Positions 32,471 through 38,508 of a stretch of DNA of 38,508 bases are shown here, piece by piece; position 1 is the first letter of the stretch; every line of letters starts with the position of its first letter. The position numbers and the translations under genes are program-made. Under the pieces are notes generated by a model. It was not told where the DNA came from. It ran no database searches and was given only the letters and a program-made list of their open reading frames with translations. The stretch comes from DASUZB01 sp036377075 (lineage in GTDB: Bacteria; Actinomycetota; CALGFH01), in contig DASUZB010000056.1 of NCBI GenBank assembly GCA_036377075.1, positions 1 through 38,508 on the forward strand, read 5' to 3'.

Positions 32471-33127
32471 ATGTTCTCCCGGAAGAGCAAGCTGAAGCGG
32501 CGGGCGCAGGCGATCGCCGACAAGGCCGCGGAGGGGGGCGTCCGCGAGCAGCTCGACGAGCTCGCCGAGGCGCTCACCGACGCCCGCGACGCGATCACCA
32601 GGGCGTCGGCCTCGGCCGGGCGCAAGGTGGCCGGCGTCACCGCCGAGACCGCCAAGCAGGCGGCGGAGGCGAGCAGGGAGGCGGCCCGCTCGGCCGCCGG
32701 GACGGCCGGCGCGAGCGCCCGCCAGGCGGCCGAGACCACCAGGCGGGCGAGCAGGCGCCAGGCCAAGGCGGCCCGTGCGCGGCTGAGCGACGCCGACCTC
32801 GGCGAGCTGCCGAAGAAGGCGGCCGACAAGCTGTTCCGCGAGCGCGCCAAGGAGCGCCGCAAGGAGCGGCGCAAGCGGCAGCGGCGCCTGGTCTACCGCG
32901 GCGTCGGCGTCGCCGGCCTCGGCGTGCTGGTCGGCTGGCTGACCGCGCCGAAGCGCGGCCAGGAGGCGCGCCAGGCGCTCAAGCAGCAGGCCGCCAAGGC
33001 CAGCGAGAAGGGCTGGGAGAAGGTCGCCGAAGGGCGCGACGGCGGCGCGCAGCAGCCCACCGCCGAGGTGACCCAGCTGCACGACGCGGCCGGGAGCGGC
33101 AGCCAGCCCCACACGCCCAAGGAGTAG
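32471..33127 (+). CDS. YtxH-like single-pass membrane protein with charged coiled coil
   Basis: The 218-residue protein has a long Ala/Arg/Lys/Glu-rich N-terminal part (AIADKAAEGGVREQLDELAE, TAKQAAEASREAARSAAGTA) with heptad-like spacing, then KERRKERRKRQRRLVYRGVG as a positive stretch, a single membrane-like helix VGVAGLGVLVGWLTAP and the YtxH-like KRGQEARQALKQQAAKASEK. The function is unknown; such proteins are often stress-related. ATG 32471 has GGAGG at 6 nt. No operon partner is clear. Confidence 0.72.
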   Translation: MFSRKSKLKRRAQAIADKAAEGGVREQLDELAEALTDARDAITRASASAGRKVAGVTAETAKQAAEASREAARSAAGTAGASARQAAETTRRASRRQAKAARARLSDADLGELPKKAADKLFRERAKERRKERRKRQRRLVYRGVGVAGLGVLVGWLTAPKRGQEARQALKQQAAKASEKGWEKVAEGRDGGAQQPTAEVTQLHDAAGSGSQPHTPKE

Positions 33128-33240
33128 GACCTCCCGGTCCCGCCGGGGTTGGTACTAGCCGCATACGGCAGCCTGGCGATAGCGGGTAGTGCGCGCAGTG
33201 CTTGATTGCGCGGCCGAACGCGCGTACTCAAGCAAGAGTG

Positions 33241-34224
33241 ATGCAAACGCGCACGCTCGGCAGCAGCGATATCGCGGTCAGTGCCATGGGGGGTGGCTGC
33301 TGGGCGATCGGGGGGCCGCTCTGGCAGGGCGACCGTCCCTTGGGCTGGGGCGAGGTCGACGACCGCGAGTCGGTCCGCGCCGTCCGCCGCGCCGTCGACC
33401 TCGGCGTGACCTTCTTCGACACCGCCGACCTGTACGGCGCCGGGCACAGCGAGGAGGTGCTCGGCAAGGCGCTGGCCGGCCGCCGCGACCAGGTGGTCAT
33501 CGCCACCAAGTGGGGCCACACCTTCGACCCGGTCACGCGCCAGCGTGGCGGCACCGACACCACGCCCGGCTACGTCCGCAGGGCGCTGCAGGCGTCCCTG
33601 CGCCGGCTCGGCACCGGCCACGTCGACCTGTACCAGTTCCACGTGGCCGCGGCGCCGCCGGCGGACGCCCCCGCGATCCAGGAGGCCCTGGAGGAACTGG
33701 TCGCCGAGGGCCTGATCCGGGCCTACGGCTGGAGCACCTACCTGGTCGACCGGGCGCGGCTGTGGGCGCCGAGCCCGCACTTCGTCTCCGTCCAGCACGA
33801 GCTGAGCGTGTTCCGCGACGCGCCCGAGATGGTGGAGTTCTGCCGCGAACGGGGCCTGTCGAGCGTCAACCTGTCGCCGCTCGCGATGGGGTTGCTCAGC
33901 GGGAAGTTCGGCCGCGACTCGCGGCTCGCCGACGACGACGTCCGCGGCAAGGAGCCCACCTGGATGCGCTACTTCAAGGACGGCCACCCGACCGGGGAGT
34001 GGCTCGAGCGGCTCGACGCCGTTCGCAACGTGCTCAGCAGCGACGGGCGCACGCTGGTGCAGGGCGCGCTCGCGTGGAACTGGGGACGCGGTGAGCACAC
34101 CATCCCGATCCCCGGCTTCCGCACCGTGGCGCAGGTCGAGGAGAACGCCGCCGCGCTGCGGTTCGGCCCGCTCAGCCCCGCCCAGATGGCAACGATCGAC
34201 CAGCGCCTCGACCGCGCCGCCTAG
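33241..34224 (+). CDS. Aldo/keto reductase
   Basis: A 327-residue NADPH-dependent reductase: GVTFFDTADLYGAGHSEEVL holds the catalytic Asp and Tyr, VVIATKWGHTF the Lys and LRRLGTGHVDLYQFHVAAAP the His region. NLSPLAMGLLSGKFG and HTIPIPGFRTVAQVEENAAA form the C-terminal cofactor-binding part. The family reduces carbonyls on sugars and xenobiotics. ATG 33241 gives the usual start MQTRTLGSSDIAVSAMGGGC; the SD is weak. It overlaps the small downstream minus-strand gene by 4 bp at the 3' ends. Confidence 0.93.
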   Translation: MQTRTLGSSDIAVSAMGGGCWAIGGPLWQGDRPLGWGEVDDRESVRAVRRAVDLGVTFFDTADLYGAGHSEEVLGKALAGRRDQVVIATKWGHTFDPVTRQRGGTDTTPGYVRRALQASLRRLGTGHVDLYQFHVAAAPPADAPAIQEALEELVAEGLIRAYGWSTYLVDRARLWAPSPHFVSVQHELSVFRDAPEMVEFCRERGLSSVNLSPLAMGLLSGKFGRDSRLADDDVRGKEPTWMRYFKDGHPTGEWLERLDAVRNVLSSDGRTLVQGALAWNWGRGEHTIPIPGFRTVAQVEENAAALRFGPLSPAQMATIDQRLDRAA

Positions 34225-34472
34225 GCGGAGTCCAGCGCGCGATAGACGCCCGCGCTCACCTTGGTGACGCGGCCCTCCCGCGCCAGGGTGGCCAGGCTCT
34301 TGACCACCGCGCCACGCACGTCACTCTGGGCGAACGGGTCGATGAGCCGCCCGCGCAACGCGCGGTCGAGCACCACCGTCCAGTGCAGCGCCTCGGGCGC
34401 CGCCTCCTCGAGCACCCGCACGCAGGCGTCACGTGGCTCCATGAGCAGCCAGGCTAGCAGCGTCCAGGCCAC
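34221..34472 (-). CDS. Small hypothetical protein, coupled to the LysR gene
   Basis: An 83-residue protein of unknown family. The middle part (WTVVLDRALRGRLIDPFAQS, VRGAVVKSLATLAREGRVTK) and the end VSAGVYRALDSA look like a small winged-helix domain, with the C-terminal strands as the wing; this is inference. Its GTG (34472) lies one nucleotide after the LysR stop, so the two genes are translationally coupled. It converges on and overlaps the aldo/keto reductase by 4 nt. Real coding is supported by the coupling and codon use; function unknown. Confidence 0.6.
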   Translation of the reverse strand: MAWTLLAWLLMEPRDACVRVLEEAAPEALHWTVVLDRALRGRLIDPFAQSDVRGAVVKSLATLAREGRVTKVSAGVYRALDSA

Positions 34473-34473
34473 C

Positions 34474-35400
34474 TCACGCCAGGCCCATGGCGGCCAGGTC
34501 GCGACGGTGGCGGGCGACGGCCTCGCGGAGGTGGCCGAGGAAGGCGTCGGTGGCGGGGGCGCGCACCGGAGCCGGCGGCAGCGCCGCGTAGACGCGGCGC
34601 ACGGGCGCGTCGGCGCCGTGGCGGCGCAGCAGCCGGTCCCGGCGCAGGGCGCCGGCCGCCAGCGACGGCACCAGGGCGACGCCGAGGCCGGCGGCGACGA
34701 ACCCGAGCTTGCCCGTCCACTCCCCCGCGTGCAGCTCGATGCGTGGCGTGAAGCCGGCTCGGGCGCAGGCGGCGGCGAGCACGCCGGCCCCGCCGGTGTC
34801 GTCGCCCTCGACCCAGTTCTCCCCCGCCAGCTCGGCGAGGCGGACCTCGTCGGTCGCGGCCAGGCGGTGACCGCGCGGCAGGGCCAGCAGCAGCGGGTCG
34901 TCGAGCAGGTGCGCCAGCTCGAGCTCGCCCGCCTCCGGCAGGCCGGGCGGGTAGTCGCTGACCACGGCCAGGTCCAGCTCGCCCTGGCCGAGCCGGGCGA
35001 GCTGCCGCGGGGTGACCCCCTCGGCCAGGGTGAGGTGCACGCCGGGATGGCGCGCGCGGAAGCCGGTCACCGCCAAGGGGACCAGCGTGGCGTCCGCGGT
35101 CGGGAAGGCGCCGATGCGCAGCCAGCCGCCACGGAGCCGGCGCAGCGCGTCCAGCTCCTCGCTGGCGCTGCGCAGGCGGGCGAGCACCACGGTGGCGTGC
35201 TCGACCAGCACACGGCCGGCGGGGGTCGGCCGCACGCCGCGCGGCAGGCGCTCGAACAGCGGCGAGCCGGCCTCGCTCTCCAGTCCCATGATCTGCCGGC
35301 TGACCGCGGACTGGGTGTAGCCGATCGAGCGTGCCGCGGCAGTGAACGACCCCTGCCTTGCCACCTCGCAGAGCACCTCCAGCGCCGCGGTGTCGAACAC
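34474..35400 (-). CDS. LysR-family transcriptional regulator
   Basis: A 308-residue LysR regulator. The N-terminal HTH reads LEVLCEVARQGSFTAAARSI, GYTQSAVSRQIMGLESEAGS and PLFERLPRGVRPTPAGRVLV. The effector-binding part is normal (LRIGAFPTADATLVPLAVTG, GELDLAVVSDYP, GFVAAGLGVALVPSLAAGAL). GTG 35400 is chosen since GGGAG lies 5 nt upstream and the protein then starts VFDTAALEVL as usual; ATG 35424 is the alternative. It is divergent from the dehydrogenase remnant and RidA, its probable targets. Confidence 0.92.
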   Translation of the reverse strand: MFDTAALEVLCEVARQGSFTAAARSIGYTQSAVSRQIMGLESEAGSPLFERLPRGVRPTPAGRVLVEHATVVLARLRSASEELDALRRLRGGWLRIGAFPTADATLVPLAVTGFRARHPGVHLTLAEGVTPRQLARLGQGELDLAVVSDYPPGLPEAGELELAHLLDDPLLLALPRGHRLAATDEVRLAELAGENWVEGDDTGGAGVLAAACARAGFTPRIELHAGEWTGKLGFVAAGLGVALVPSLAAGALRRDRLLRRHGADAPVRRVYAALPPAPVRAPATDAFLGHLREAVARHRRDLAAMGLA

Positions 35401-35410
35401 GCCCACTCCC

Positions 35411-35486
35411 TTCCCGGGAAACATTCCCGTACTGCATGCTTTCAATGCGGAGTAATTGATTGTCGCATGGCTTGGGCGGGGCCTAG
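35411..35486. promoter_or_regulatory. Candidate LysR operator region
   Basis: The divergent gap has nested palindromes TTCCCGGGAA (35411-35420) and GGGAAACATTCCC (35416-35428), then ATGCG and CGCAT halves further right with a 14-bp AT-rich spacer. This fits LysR-type control of both directions. No promoter hexamers could be fixed. Confidence 0.45.
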
Positions 35487-35520
35487 CCTCACCCGGAAGC
35501 GAACCCGAACGAGGAGTGCC

Positions 35521-35796
35521 ATGACGAGCGTTGCCTTCCTTGGACTCGGCCACATGGGCGCACCGATGGCCGGCCGGCTGCTCGCGGCCGGACACCACCT
35601 CACCGTCTGGAACCGGACCCCGTCCAGGGCGGCCGCCCTGGCGGAGCGTGGCGCCGTGGTCGCCGGCTCGCCGGCGGAGGCCGCCGCCGGCGCGGTGACC
35701 GACGGGCTCGGCCGGCGCGACCTTGCCGCGGTGATCCCGCACGTCCGCGGCCGCACCGCCGCGTCCGACGCGGCCTTGGAGGAGGTGGCGCGATGA
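35521..35796 (+). pseudogene. 3-hydroxyisobutyrate dehydrogenase-like remnant with internal deletion
   Basis: The 91-residue frame starts like a complete family member: MTSVAFLGLGHMGAPMAGRL (NAD-binding GxGxMGxPM) and LTVWNRTPSRAAALAERGAV, up to SPAEAAAGA. It then jumps to what looks like the C-terminal end of the family, VTDGLGRRDLAAVIPHVRGR. Full-length proteins have about 290 residues, so about 200 residues (rest of the NAD domain and the catalytic helices) are missing, while the frame is kept. A product could still be made, since the ATG-TGA overlap with ridA is intact, but it cannot be a working dehydrogenase. Confidence 0.78.
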
Positions 35797-36194
35797 GGAA
35801 GCAGGTCCTGAACCCGCCGTCGGTGCCCGCCCCGGCGGGCAACTACTCCCACCTGGTCCGGCTGGAGCTGGGCGACGCCGTGCTGCTGTTCCTCTCCGGC
35901 GAGATCGCCCTCGACGAGGCGGGCAACCTGGTCGGCGAGGGCGACATGGCGCGCCAGACCGAGCACGTCTTCGACGCCATCGGCAAGATCCTCGCCTCCG
36001 CGGGGGCCGGCTTCGGCGACGTGGTCAAGCTCACCACCTACCTGACCGACCTCTCCCAGCTCGACGCCCACCGCGAGGTGCGCGCCCGCTACCTGCCCGA
36101 CCCGCCGCCGGCGAGCACGCTGGTGGAGGTGAGCCGGCTGGTGCGGCCCGGCCTGCTGGTGGAGGTCGAGGCGGTCGCGGCGGTGCCGCGCTGA
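35793..36194 (+). CDS. RidA (YjgF) family protein
   Basis: RidA proteins are trimeric enamine/imine deaminases that remove reactive 2-aminoacrylate-type intermediates; some act in catabolic pathways. The 133-residue protein shows YSHLVRLELGDAVLLFLSGE, MARQTEHVFDAIGKILASAG, GFGDVVKLTTYLTDLSQLDA and VEVSRLVRPGLLVEVEAVAA. The Arg of the active site is in the VEVSRL motif. ATG 35793 overlaps the stop of the dehydrogenase remnant (ATGA). It is probably a LysR target. Confidence 0.9.
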   Translation: MRKQVLNPPSVPAPAGNYSHLVRLELGDAVLLFLSGEIALDEAGNLVGEGDMARQTEHVFDAIGKILASAGAGFGDVVKLTTYLTDLSQLDAHREVRARYLPDPPPASTLVEVSRLVRPGLLVEVEAVAAVPR

Positions 36195-36240
36195 CGCCGG
36201 GCGCTACTCGCGCCCGCCGGTGCGCGAGAATACGCCCACC

Positions 36241-37617
36241 ATGTCCGCTCTCGAACCGATCAGCGTCGACCCGTGCCCGGTCGAGGTCGAGCTGCGCCTG
36301 GCGGCCGGCGGCCGCCTGGCGTTCGTCTCCGACCTGCACCTGGCCGTGCCCCCGTTCAACGACTTCGAGGCGACCACCGAGCTGTGCGAGCTGGTCGCCT
36401 CCCTGCTCGAGCACCCGGGCGAGGTGATCCTGCTGCTCGGCGGCGACGTGCTCGACCTGCTGCAGGTGGAGGCGCCCCGCGGGGAGCACGCGGCCAGGAT
36501 CCTGGCCGCGCCGGGCGCGGTCACCGCCGGCGAGGCGCTGCGCCGGCTCGCCGCCCGGCCCGGCGCGACCGTGGTGTACCTGGTCGGCAACCACGACGCC
36601 GCGCTCGCCTGGGACGGCCCGTCGCGGGCGCGGGTCGCCGGCCACTTCGGCGCCAGCCACGTGGCCCTGCGGGCGCGCGTGGTGGTGGAGGGCCCCGCCG
36701 GCGAGGTCAGGGTGATGGCCGAGCACGGCGACGCGCTCGACCGCTACAACCGCCGCACCGACCCGTTCGACCCGCTCGACGTGCCGCCCGGCGACCACAT
36801 CGTCACCGAGGTGGTCAACCGCCTGGAGCGGACCAGCCTCCGCTACCCGCGGCTCGCGCTCGACCAGGTCGACAACGTGCGACCCGCCCTGATGATCCCG
36901 CTGTGGCTGGTCTCGAGCTTCTTCTACCGCTACATGAGCCAGGCCGTGAAGGCCTTCGTCGCCCCGTTGATCGCCCTCTGGGTGCTCGTCCACCTGGTGG
37001 CGACGGCGCTGGTCGCCAGCGACCTGTATGGCCTGGCCGAGCTGGGCAACCGGGCGCTGCGCTGGACCGCGTCGGTGGTGATCGCCGACGTGCTGCTGCT
37101 GCTGGCGCTCTCCACCTTCCTCGGCCGCACCTTCCGCCGGGCGGCGGGCGCCTATGGCCTGCCCTCGCCCGACGAGGCCAGGCGGGAGACGGCCACCCGC
37201 CGCGCCGGCGTGCCCGCCCTGCTCGACCTGCGCGATCCCCGCGCCAGCGTGCTGGTGACGGGCCACAGCCACGAGCCCGACCTGGTCGAGTTCCCCGACG
37301 GCCGGGTGACCGCGGACGCCGGCTGCTGGGTGCGCGGGCTGGTGCCGGTCGGGGCGCGCTTCTCCCTGCCGCCGGTGTTCGTGCCCGCCTACCCGGTCAA
37401 CTGGGTGGAGGTCGGGACCGAGCCGGAGGGCGTGGTGGTCGCCCTCTGGCAGCGCCGCCTCGCGGTCGAGAAGCGCCGGCTCGAGCTGCTGGAGTGGCTC
37501 GCCGCCAAGCGGCCGCTGCCGTCGCACGGCGCCCATCCCGCCCAGGTGGTGGCCAGGGCCGTGTTGGCGCCGCGCAGCGCCCCGGCCACCCGCCCGACCG
37601 CCAGCCCGGCCGGCTGA
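36241..37617 (+). CDS. Metallophosphoesterase with internal membrane segments
   Basis: A calcineurin-like phosphoesterase of 458 residues. The metal ligands are clear: Asp31/His33 (SDLHLAV), Asp69 (GGDVLD), Asn117-His118-Asp119 (GNHDA), the AEHGD motif and His342/His344 (GHSH). Between AEHGD and GHSH, residues about 218-296 hold three hydrophobic segments: MIPLWLVSSFFYRYM, AFVAPLIALWVLVHLVATAL and ASVVIADVLLLLALSTFLG. So the catalytic halves are split by a membrane insertion, and the enzyme is probably membrane-bound with its site in the cytoplasm. The substrate is unknown; nucleotides, lipid phosphates or nucleotide sugars are options. ATG 36241 lacks a strong SD. The next gene starts 6 nt after its stop. 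Confidence 0.86.
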   Translation: MSALEPISVDPCPVEVELRLAAGGRLAFVSDLHLAVPPFNDFEATTELCELVASLLEHPGEVILLLGGDVLDLLQVEAPRGEHAARILAAPGAVTAGEALRRLAARPGATVVYLVGNHDAALAWDGPSRARVAGHFGASHVALRARVVVEGPAGEVRVMAEHGDALDRYNRRTDPFDPLDVPPGDHIVTEVVNRLERTSLRYPRLALDQVDNVRPALMIPLWLVSSFFYRYMSQAVKAFVAPLIALWVLVHLVATALVASDLYGLAELGNRALRWTASVVIADVLLLLALSTFLGRTFRRAAGAYGLPSPDEARRETATRRAGVPALLDLRDPRASVLVTGHSHEPDLVEFPDGRVTADAGCWVRGLVPVGARFSLPPVFVPAYPVNWVEVGTEPEGVVVALWQRRLAVEKRRLELLEWLAAKRPLPSHGAHPAQVVARAVLAPRSAPATRPTASPAG

Positions 37618-37622
37618 GCAGC

Positions 37623-38435
37623 GTGGCGACGGCGGACGGGCCCAGCTCGGTCAACTTCGACCGGGCCGCCGGCTACTACGACGCCACCCGCGGGCTCCCG
37701 CCGGAGGTCGGCGACCGGGTGGCGGCGCGCATCGAGGCGGCCGCCCGGCCCGGCGCCCGCTTCCTGGAGGTCGGCGTCGGCACCGGCCGCATCGCCCTCC
37801 CGCTGCAGCAGCGCGGCTGCTGGGTCGTCGGGGTCGACCTGTCGGCGGCGATGATGGCCGCCTACCGCGACAAGGCGGCCGCCGCCGGCCTGCCGGCTCC
37901 GCGCCTGCTGCGCGGCGACGCCACCCGGCTGCCGCTCGCCGACGCGAGCGTCGACGTGGTGATCGAGGTGCACGTCCTTCACCTGGTGCCCGACTGGCGC
38001 CGGGCGCTCGGCGAGGTCCGCCGGGTGCTCGCTCCGGGCGGCTCGATGCTGCTCGGCTGGGGTCCCGGCCTGCCCTACCGGGCGGGGAGCCCGCGGGACA
38101 TCCTGCAGCGGCGCATGCGCGAGCTGACCGCGGACGCCACCCCGGAGTGGTGGGTGGGCCTCGGCGACGCGCGGCAGAAGCTGGCCGCGCTGGCCGACCT
38201 CGGCGGGGTCGAGGAGCAGCTCGGCGGGGAGACCTGGAGCACCGAGGAGACCTGGGCGGTGGCCCTGGACGAGGCGGACCGCCGGGTCTTCTCCTACGCC
38301 TGGCGGGTGCCCGAGGACGCCTGGCACGCGGCGGCGGCGCGCGTCCGCGCCGAGGTCACCGCCGAGCACCCCGACCTGGACGCGCCCGTCCCCGTCCAGC
38401 GCTCCTTCCAGCTCACCAGGGTGCGGTTCGGGTAG
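37623..38435 (+). CDS. Class I SAM-dependent methyltransferase
   Basis: A 270-residue methyltransferase: FDRAAGYYDATRGLPPEVGD at the start, motif I GARFLEVGVGTGRIALPLQQ, VVGVDLSAAMMAAYRDKA, LLRGDATRLPLADASVDVVI and VRRVLAPGGSMLLGWGPGLP. It belongs to the UbiE/Methyltransf_11 kind; the acceptor is unknown. GTG 37623 lies 6 nt after the phosphoesterase stop, so the two may be co-transcribed. The 73 bp after it hold nothing recognisable. Confidence 0.87.
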   Translation: MATADGPSSVNFDRAAGYYDATRGLPPEVGDRVAARIEAAARPGARFLEVGVGTGRIALPLQQRGCWVVGVDLSAAMMAAYRDKAAAAGLPAPRLLRGDATRLPLADASVDVVIEVHVLHLVPDWRRALGEVRRVLAPGGSMLLGWGPGLPYRAGSPRDILQRRMRELTADATPEWWVGLGDARQKLAALADLGGVEEQLGGETWSTEETWAVALDEADRRVFSYAWRVPEDAWHAAAARVRAEVTAEHPDLDAPVPVQRSFQLTRVRFG

Positions 38436-38508
38436 GGGGCCTCCCAGCTCACACCGCACGGCGCCCCCGTGACCCAGACAAGGATCCCGGCGAAGTACCC
38501 GACGACTG

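Overview
The window is very GC-rich and almost fully coding, with SD-led starts, GTG starts, ATGA overlaps and likely leaderless promoters. DnaE2 with ImuA'/ImuB under TCGAAC-N4-GTTCGA LexA boxes, a WXG100 protein, an F420-type LLM oxidoreductase, a DUF222/HNH protein and a large HTH/TPR-type regulator all point to an actinobacterium (Actinomycetota). I cannot name the genus. No tRNA, rRNA or CRISPR array was seen.

Layout. (1) 1-1.5 kb: the 5' part of dnaE2 on the minus strand, running off the left edge, with a perfect 16-bp LexA box in front. (2) 1.8-10.6 kb: a tight five-gene plus-strand operon for a uronate-type polysaccharide: AsnB-like amidotransferase, zinc-alcohol dehydrogenase/Gfo-Idh-MocA fusion, heparinase II/III-type lyase, an AlgD-like GDP-mannose 6-dehydrogenase and a GT4 glycosyltransferase. 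(3) 10.6-13.6 kb: an HTH regulator, a phased array of four 16-bp palindromes forming two perfect hairpins, an 85-residue protein and a small primase/polymerase-fold protein that seems to lack most catalytic acids. This is the best candidate for an undescribed module. (4) 13.6-20.7 kb: VOC and YCII proteins, an LCP-family cell-wall ligase, an ArsR/SRPBCC-VOC pair with a clear operator, a PQQ-repeat lipoprotein and a secreted subtilisin. (5) 20.7-23.4 kb: a WXG100 protein and the imuA'-imuB pair behind a second LexA box. (6) 23.5-27.6 kb: a phosphotransferase, a 1.3-kb segment bounded by 25-bp inverted repeats that carries a DUF1062 gene, and a frameshifted DUF222/HNH gene. (7) 27.7-38.4 kb: three methyltransferases, a SnoaL-like protein, an LLM oxidoreductase, a GNAT, two uncharacterised proteins, an aldo/keto reductase, a LysR regulator divergent from an internally deleted dehydrogenase plus RidA, and a metallophosphoesterase with a membrane insertion.

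How the genes work together. DnaE2, ImuA' and ImuB form the SOS mutasome; here they lie on the same strand about 20 kb apart, each half with its own LexA box at almost the same distance from the start codon. The AlgD-like enzyme should supply GDP-mannuronate, the amidotransferase could amidate a uronic acid, the glycosyltransferase would build the glycan and the lyase-like protein could edit it; no polymerase or flippase is present. The HTH-palindrome-primase region looks like a chromosomal module or replicon remnant; its function is not known to me.
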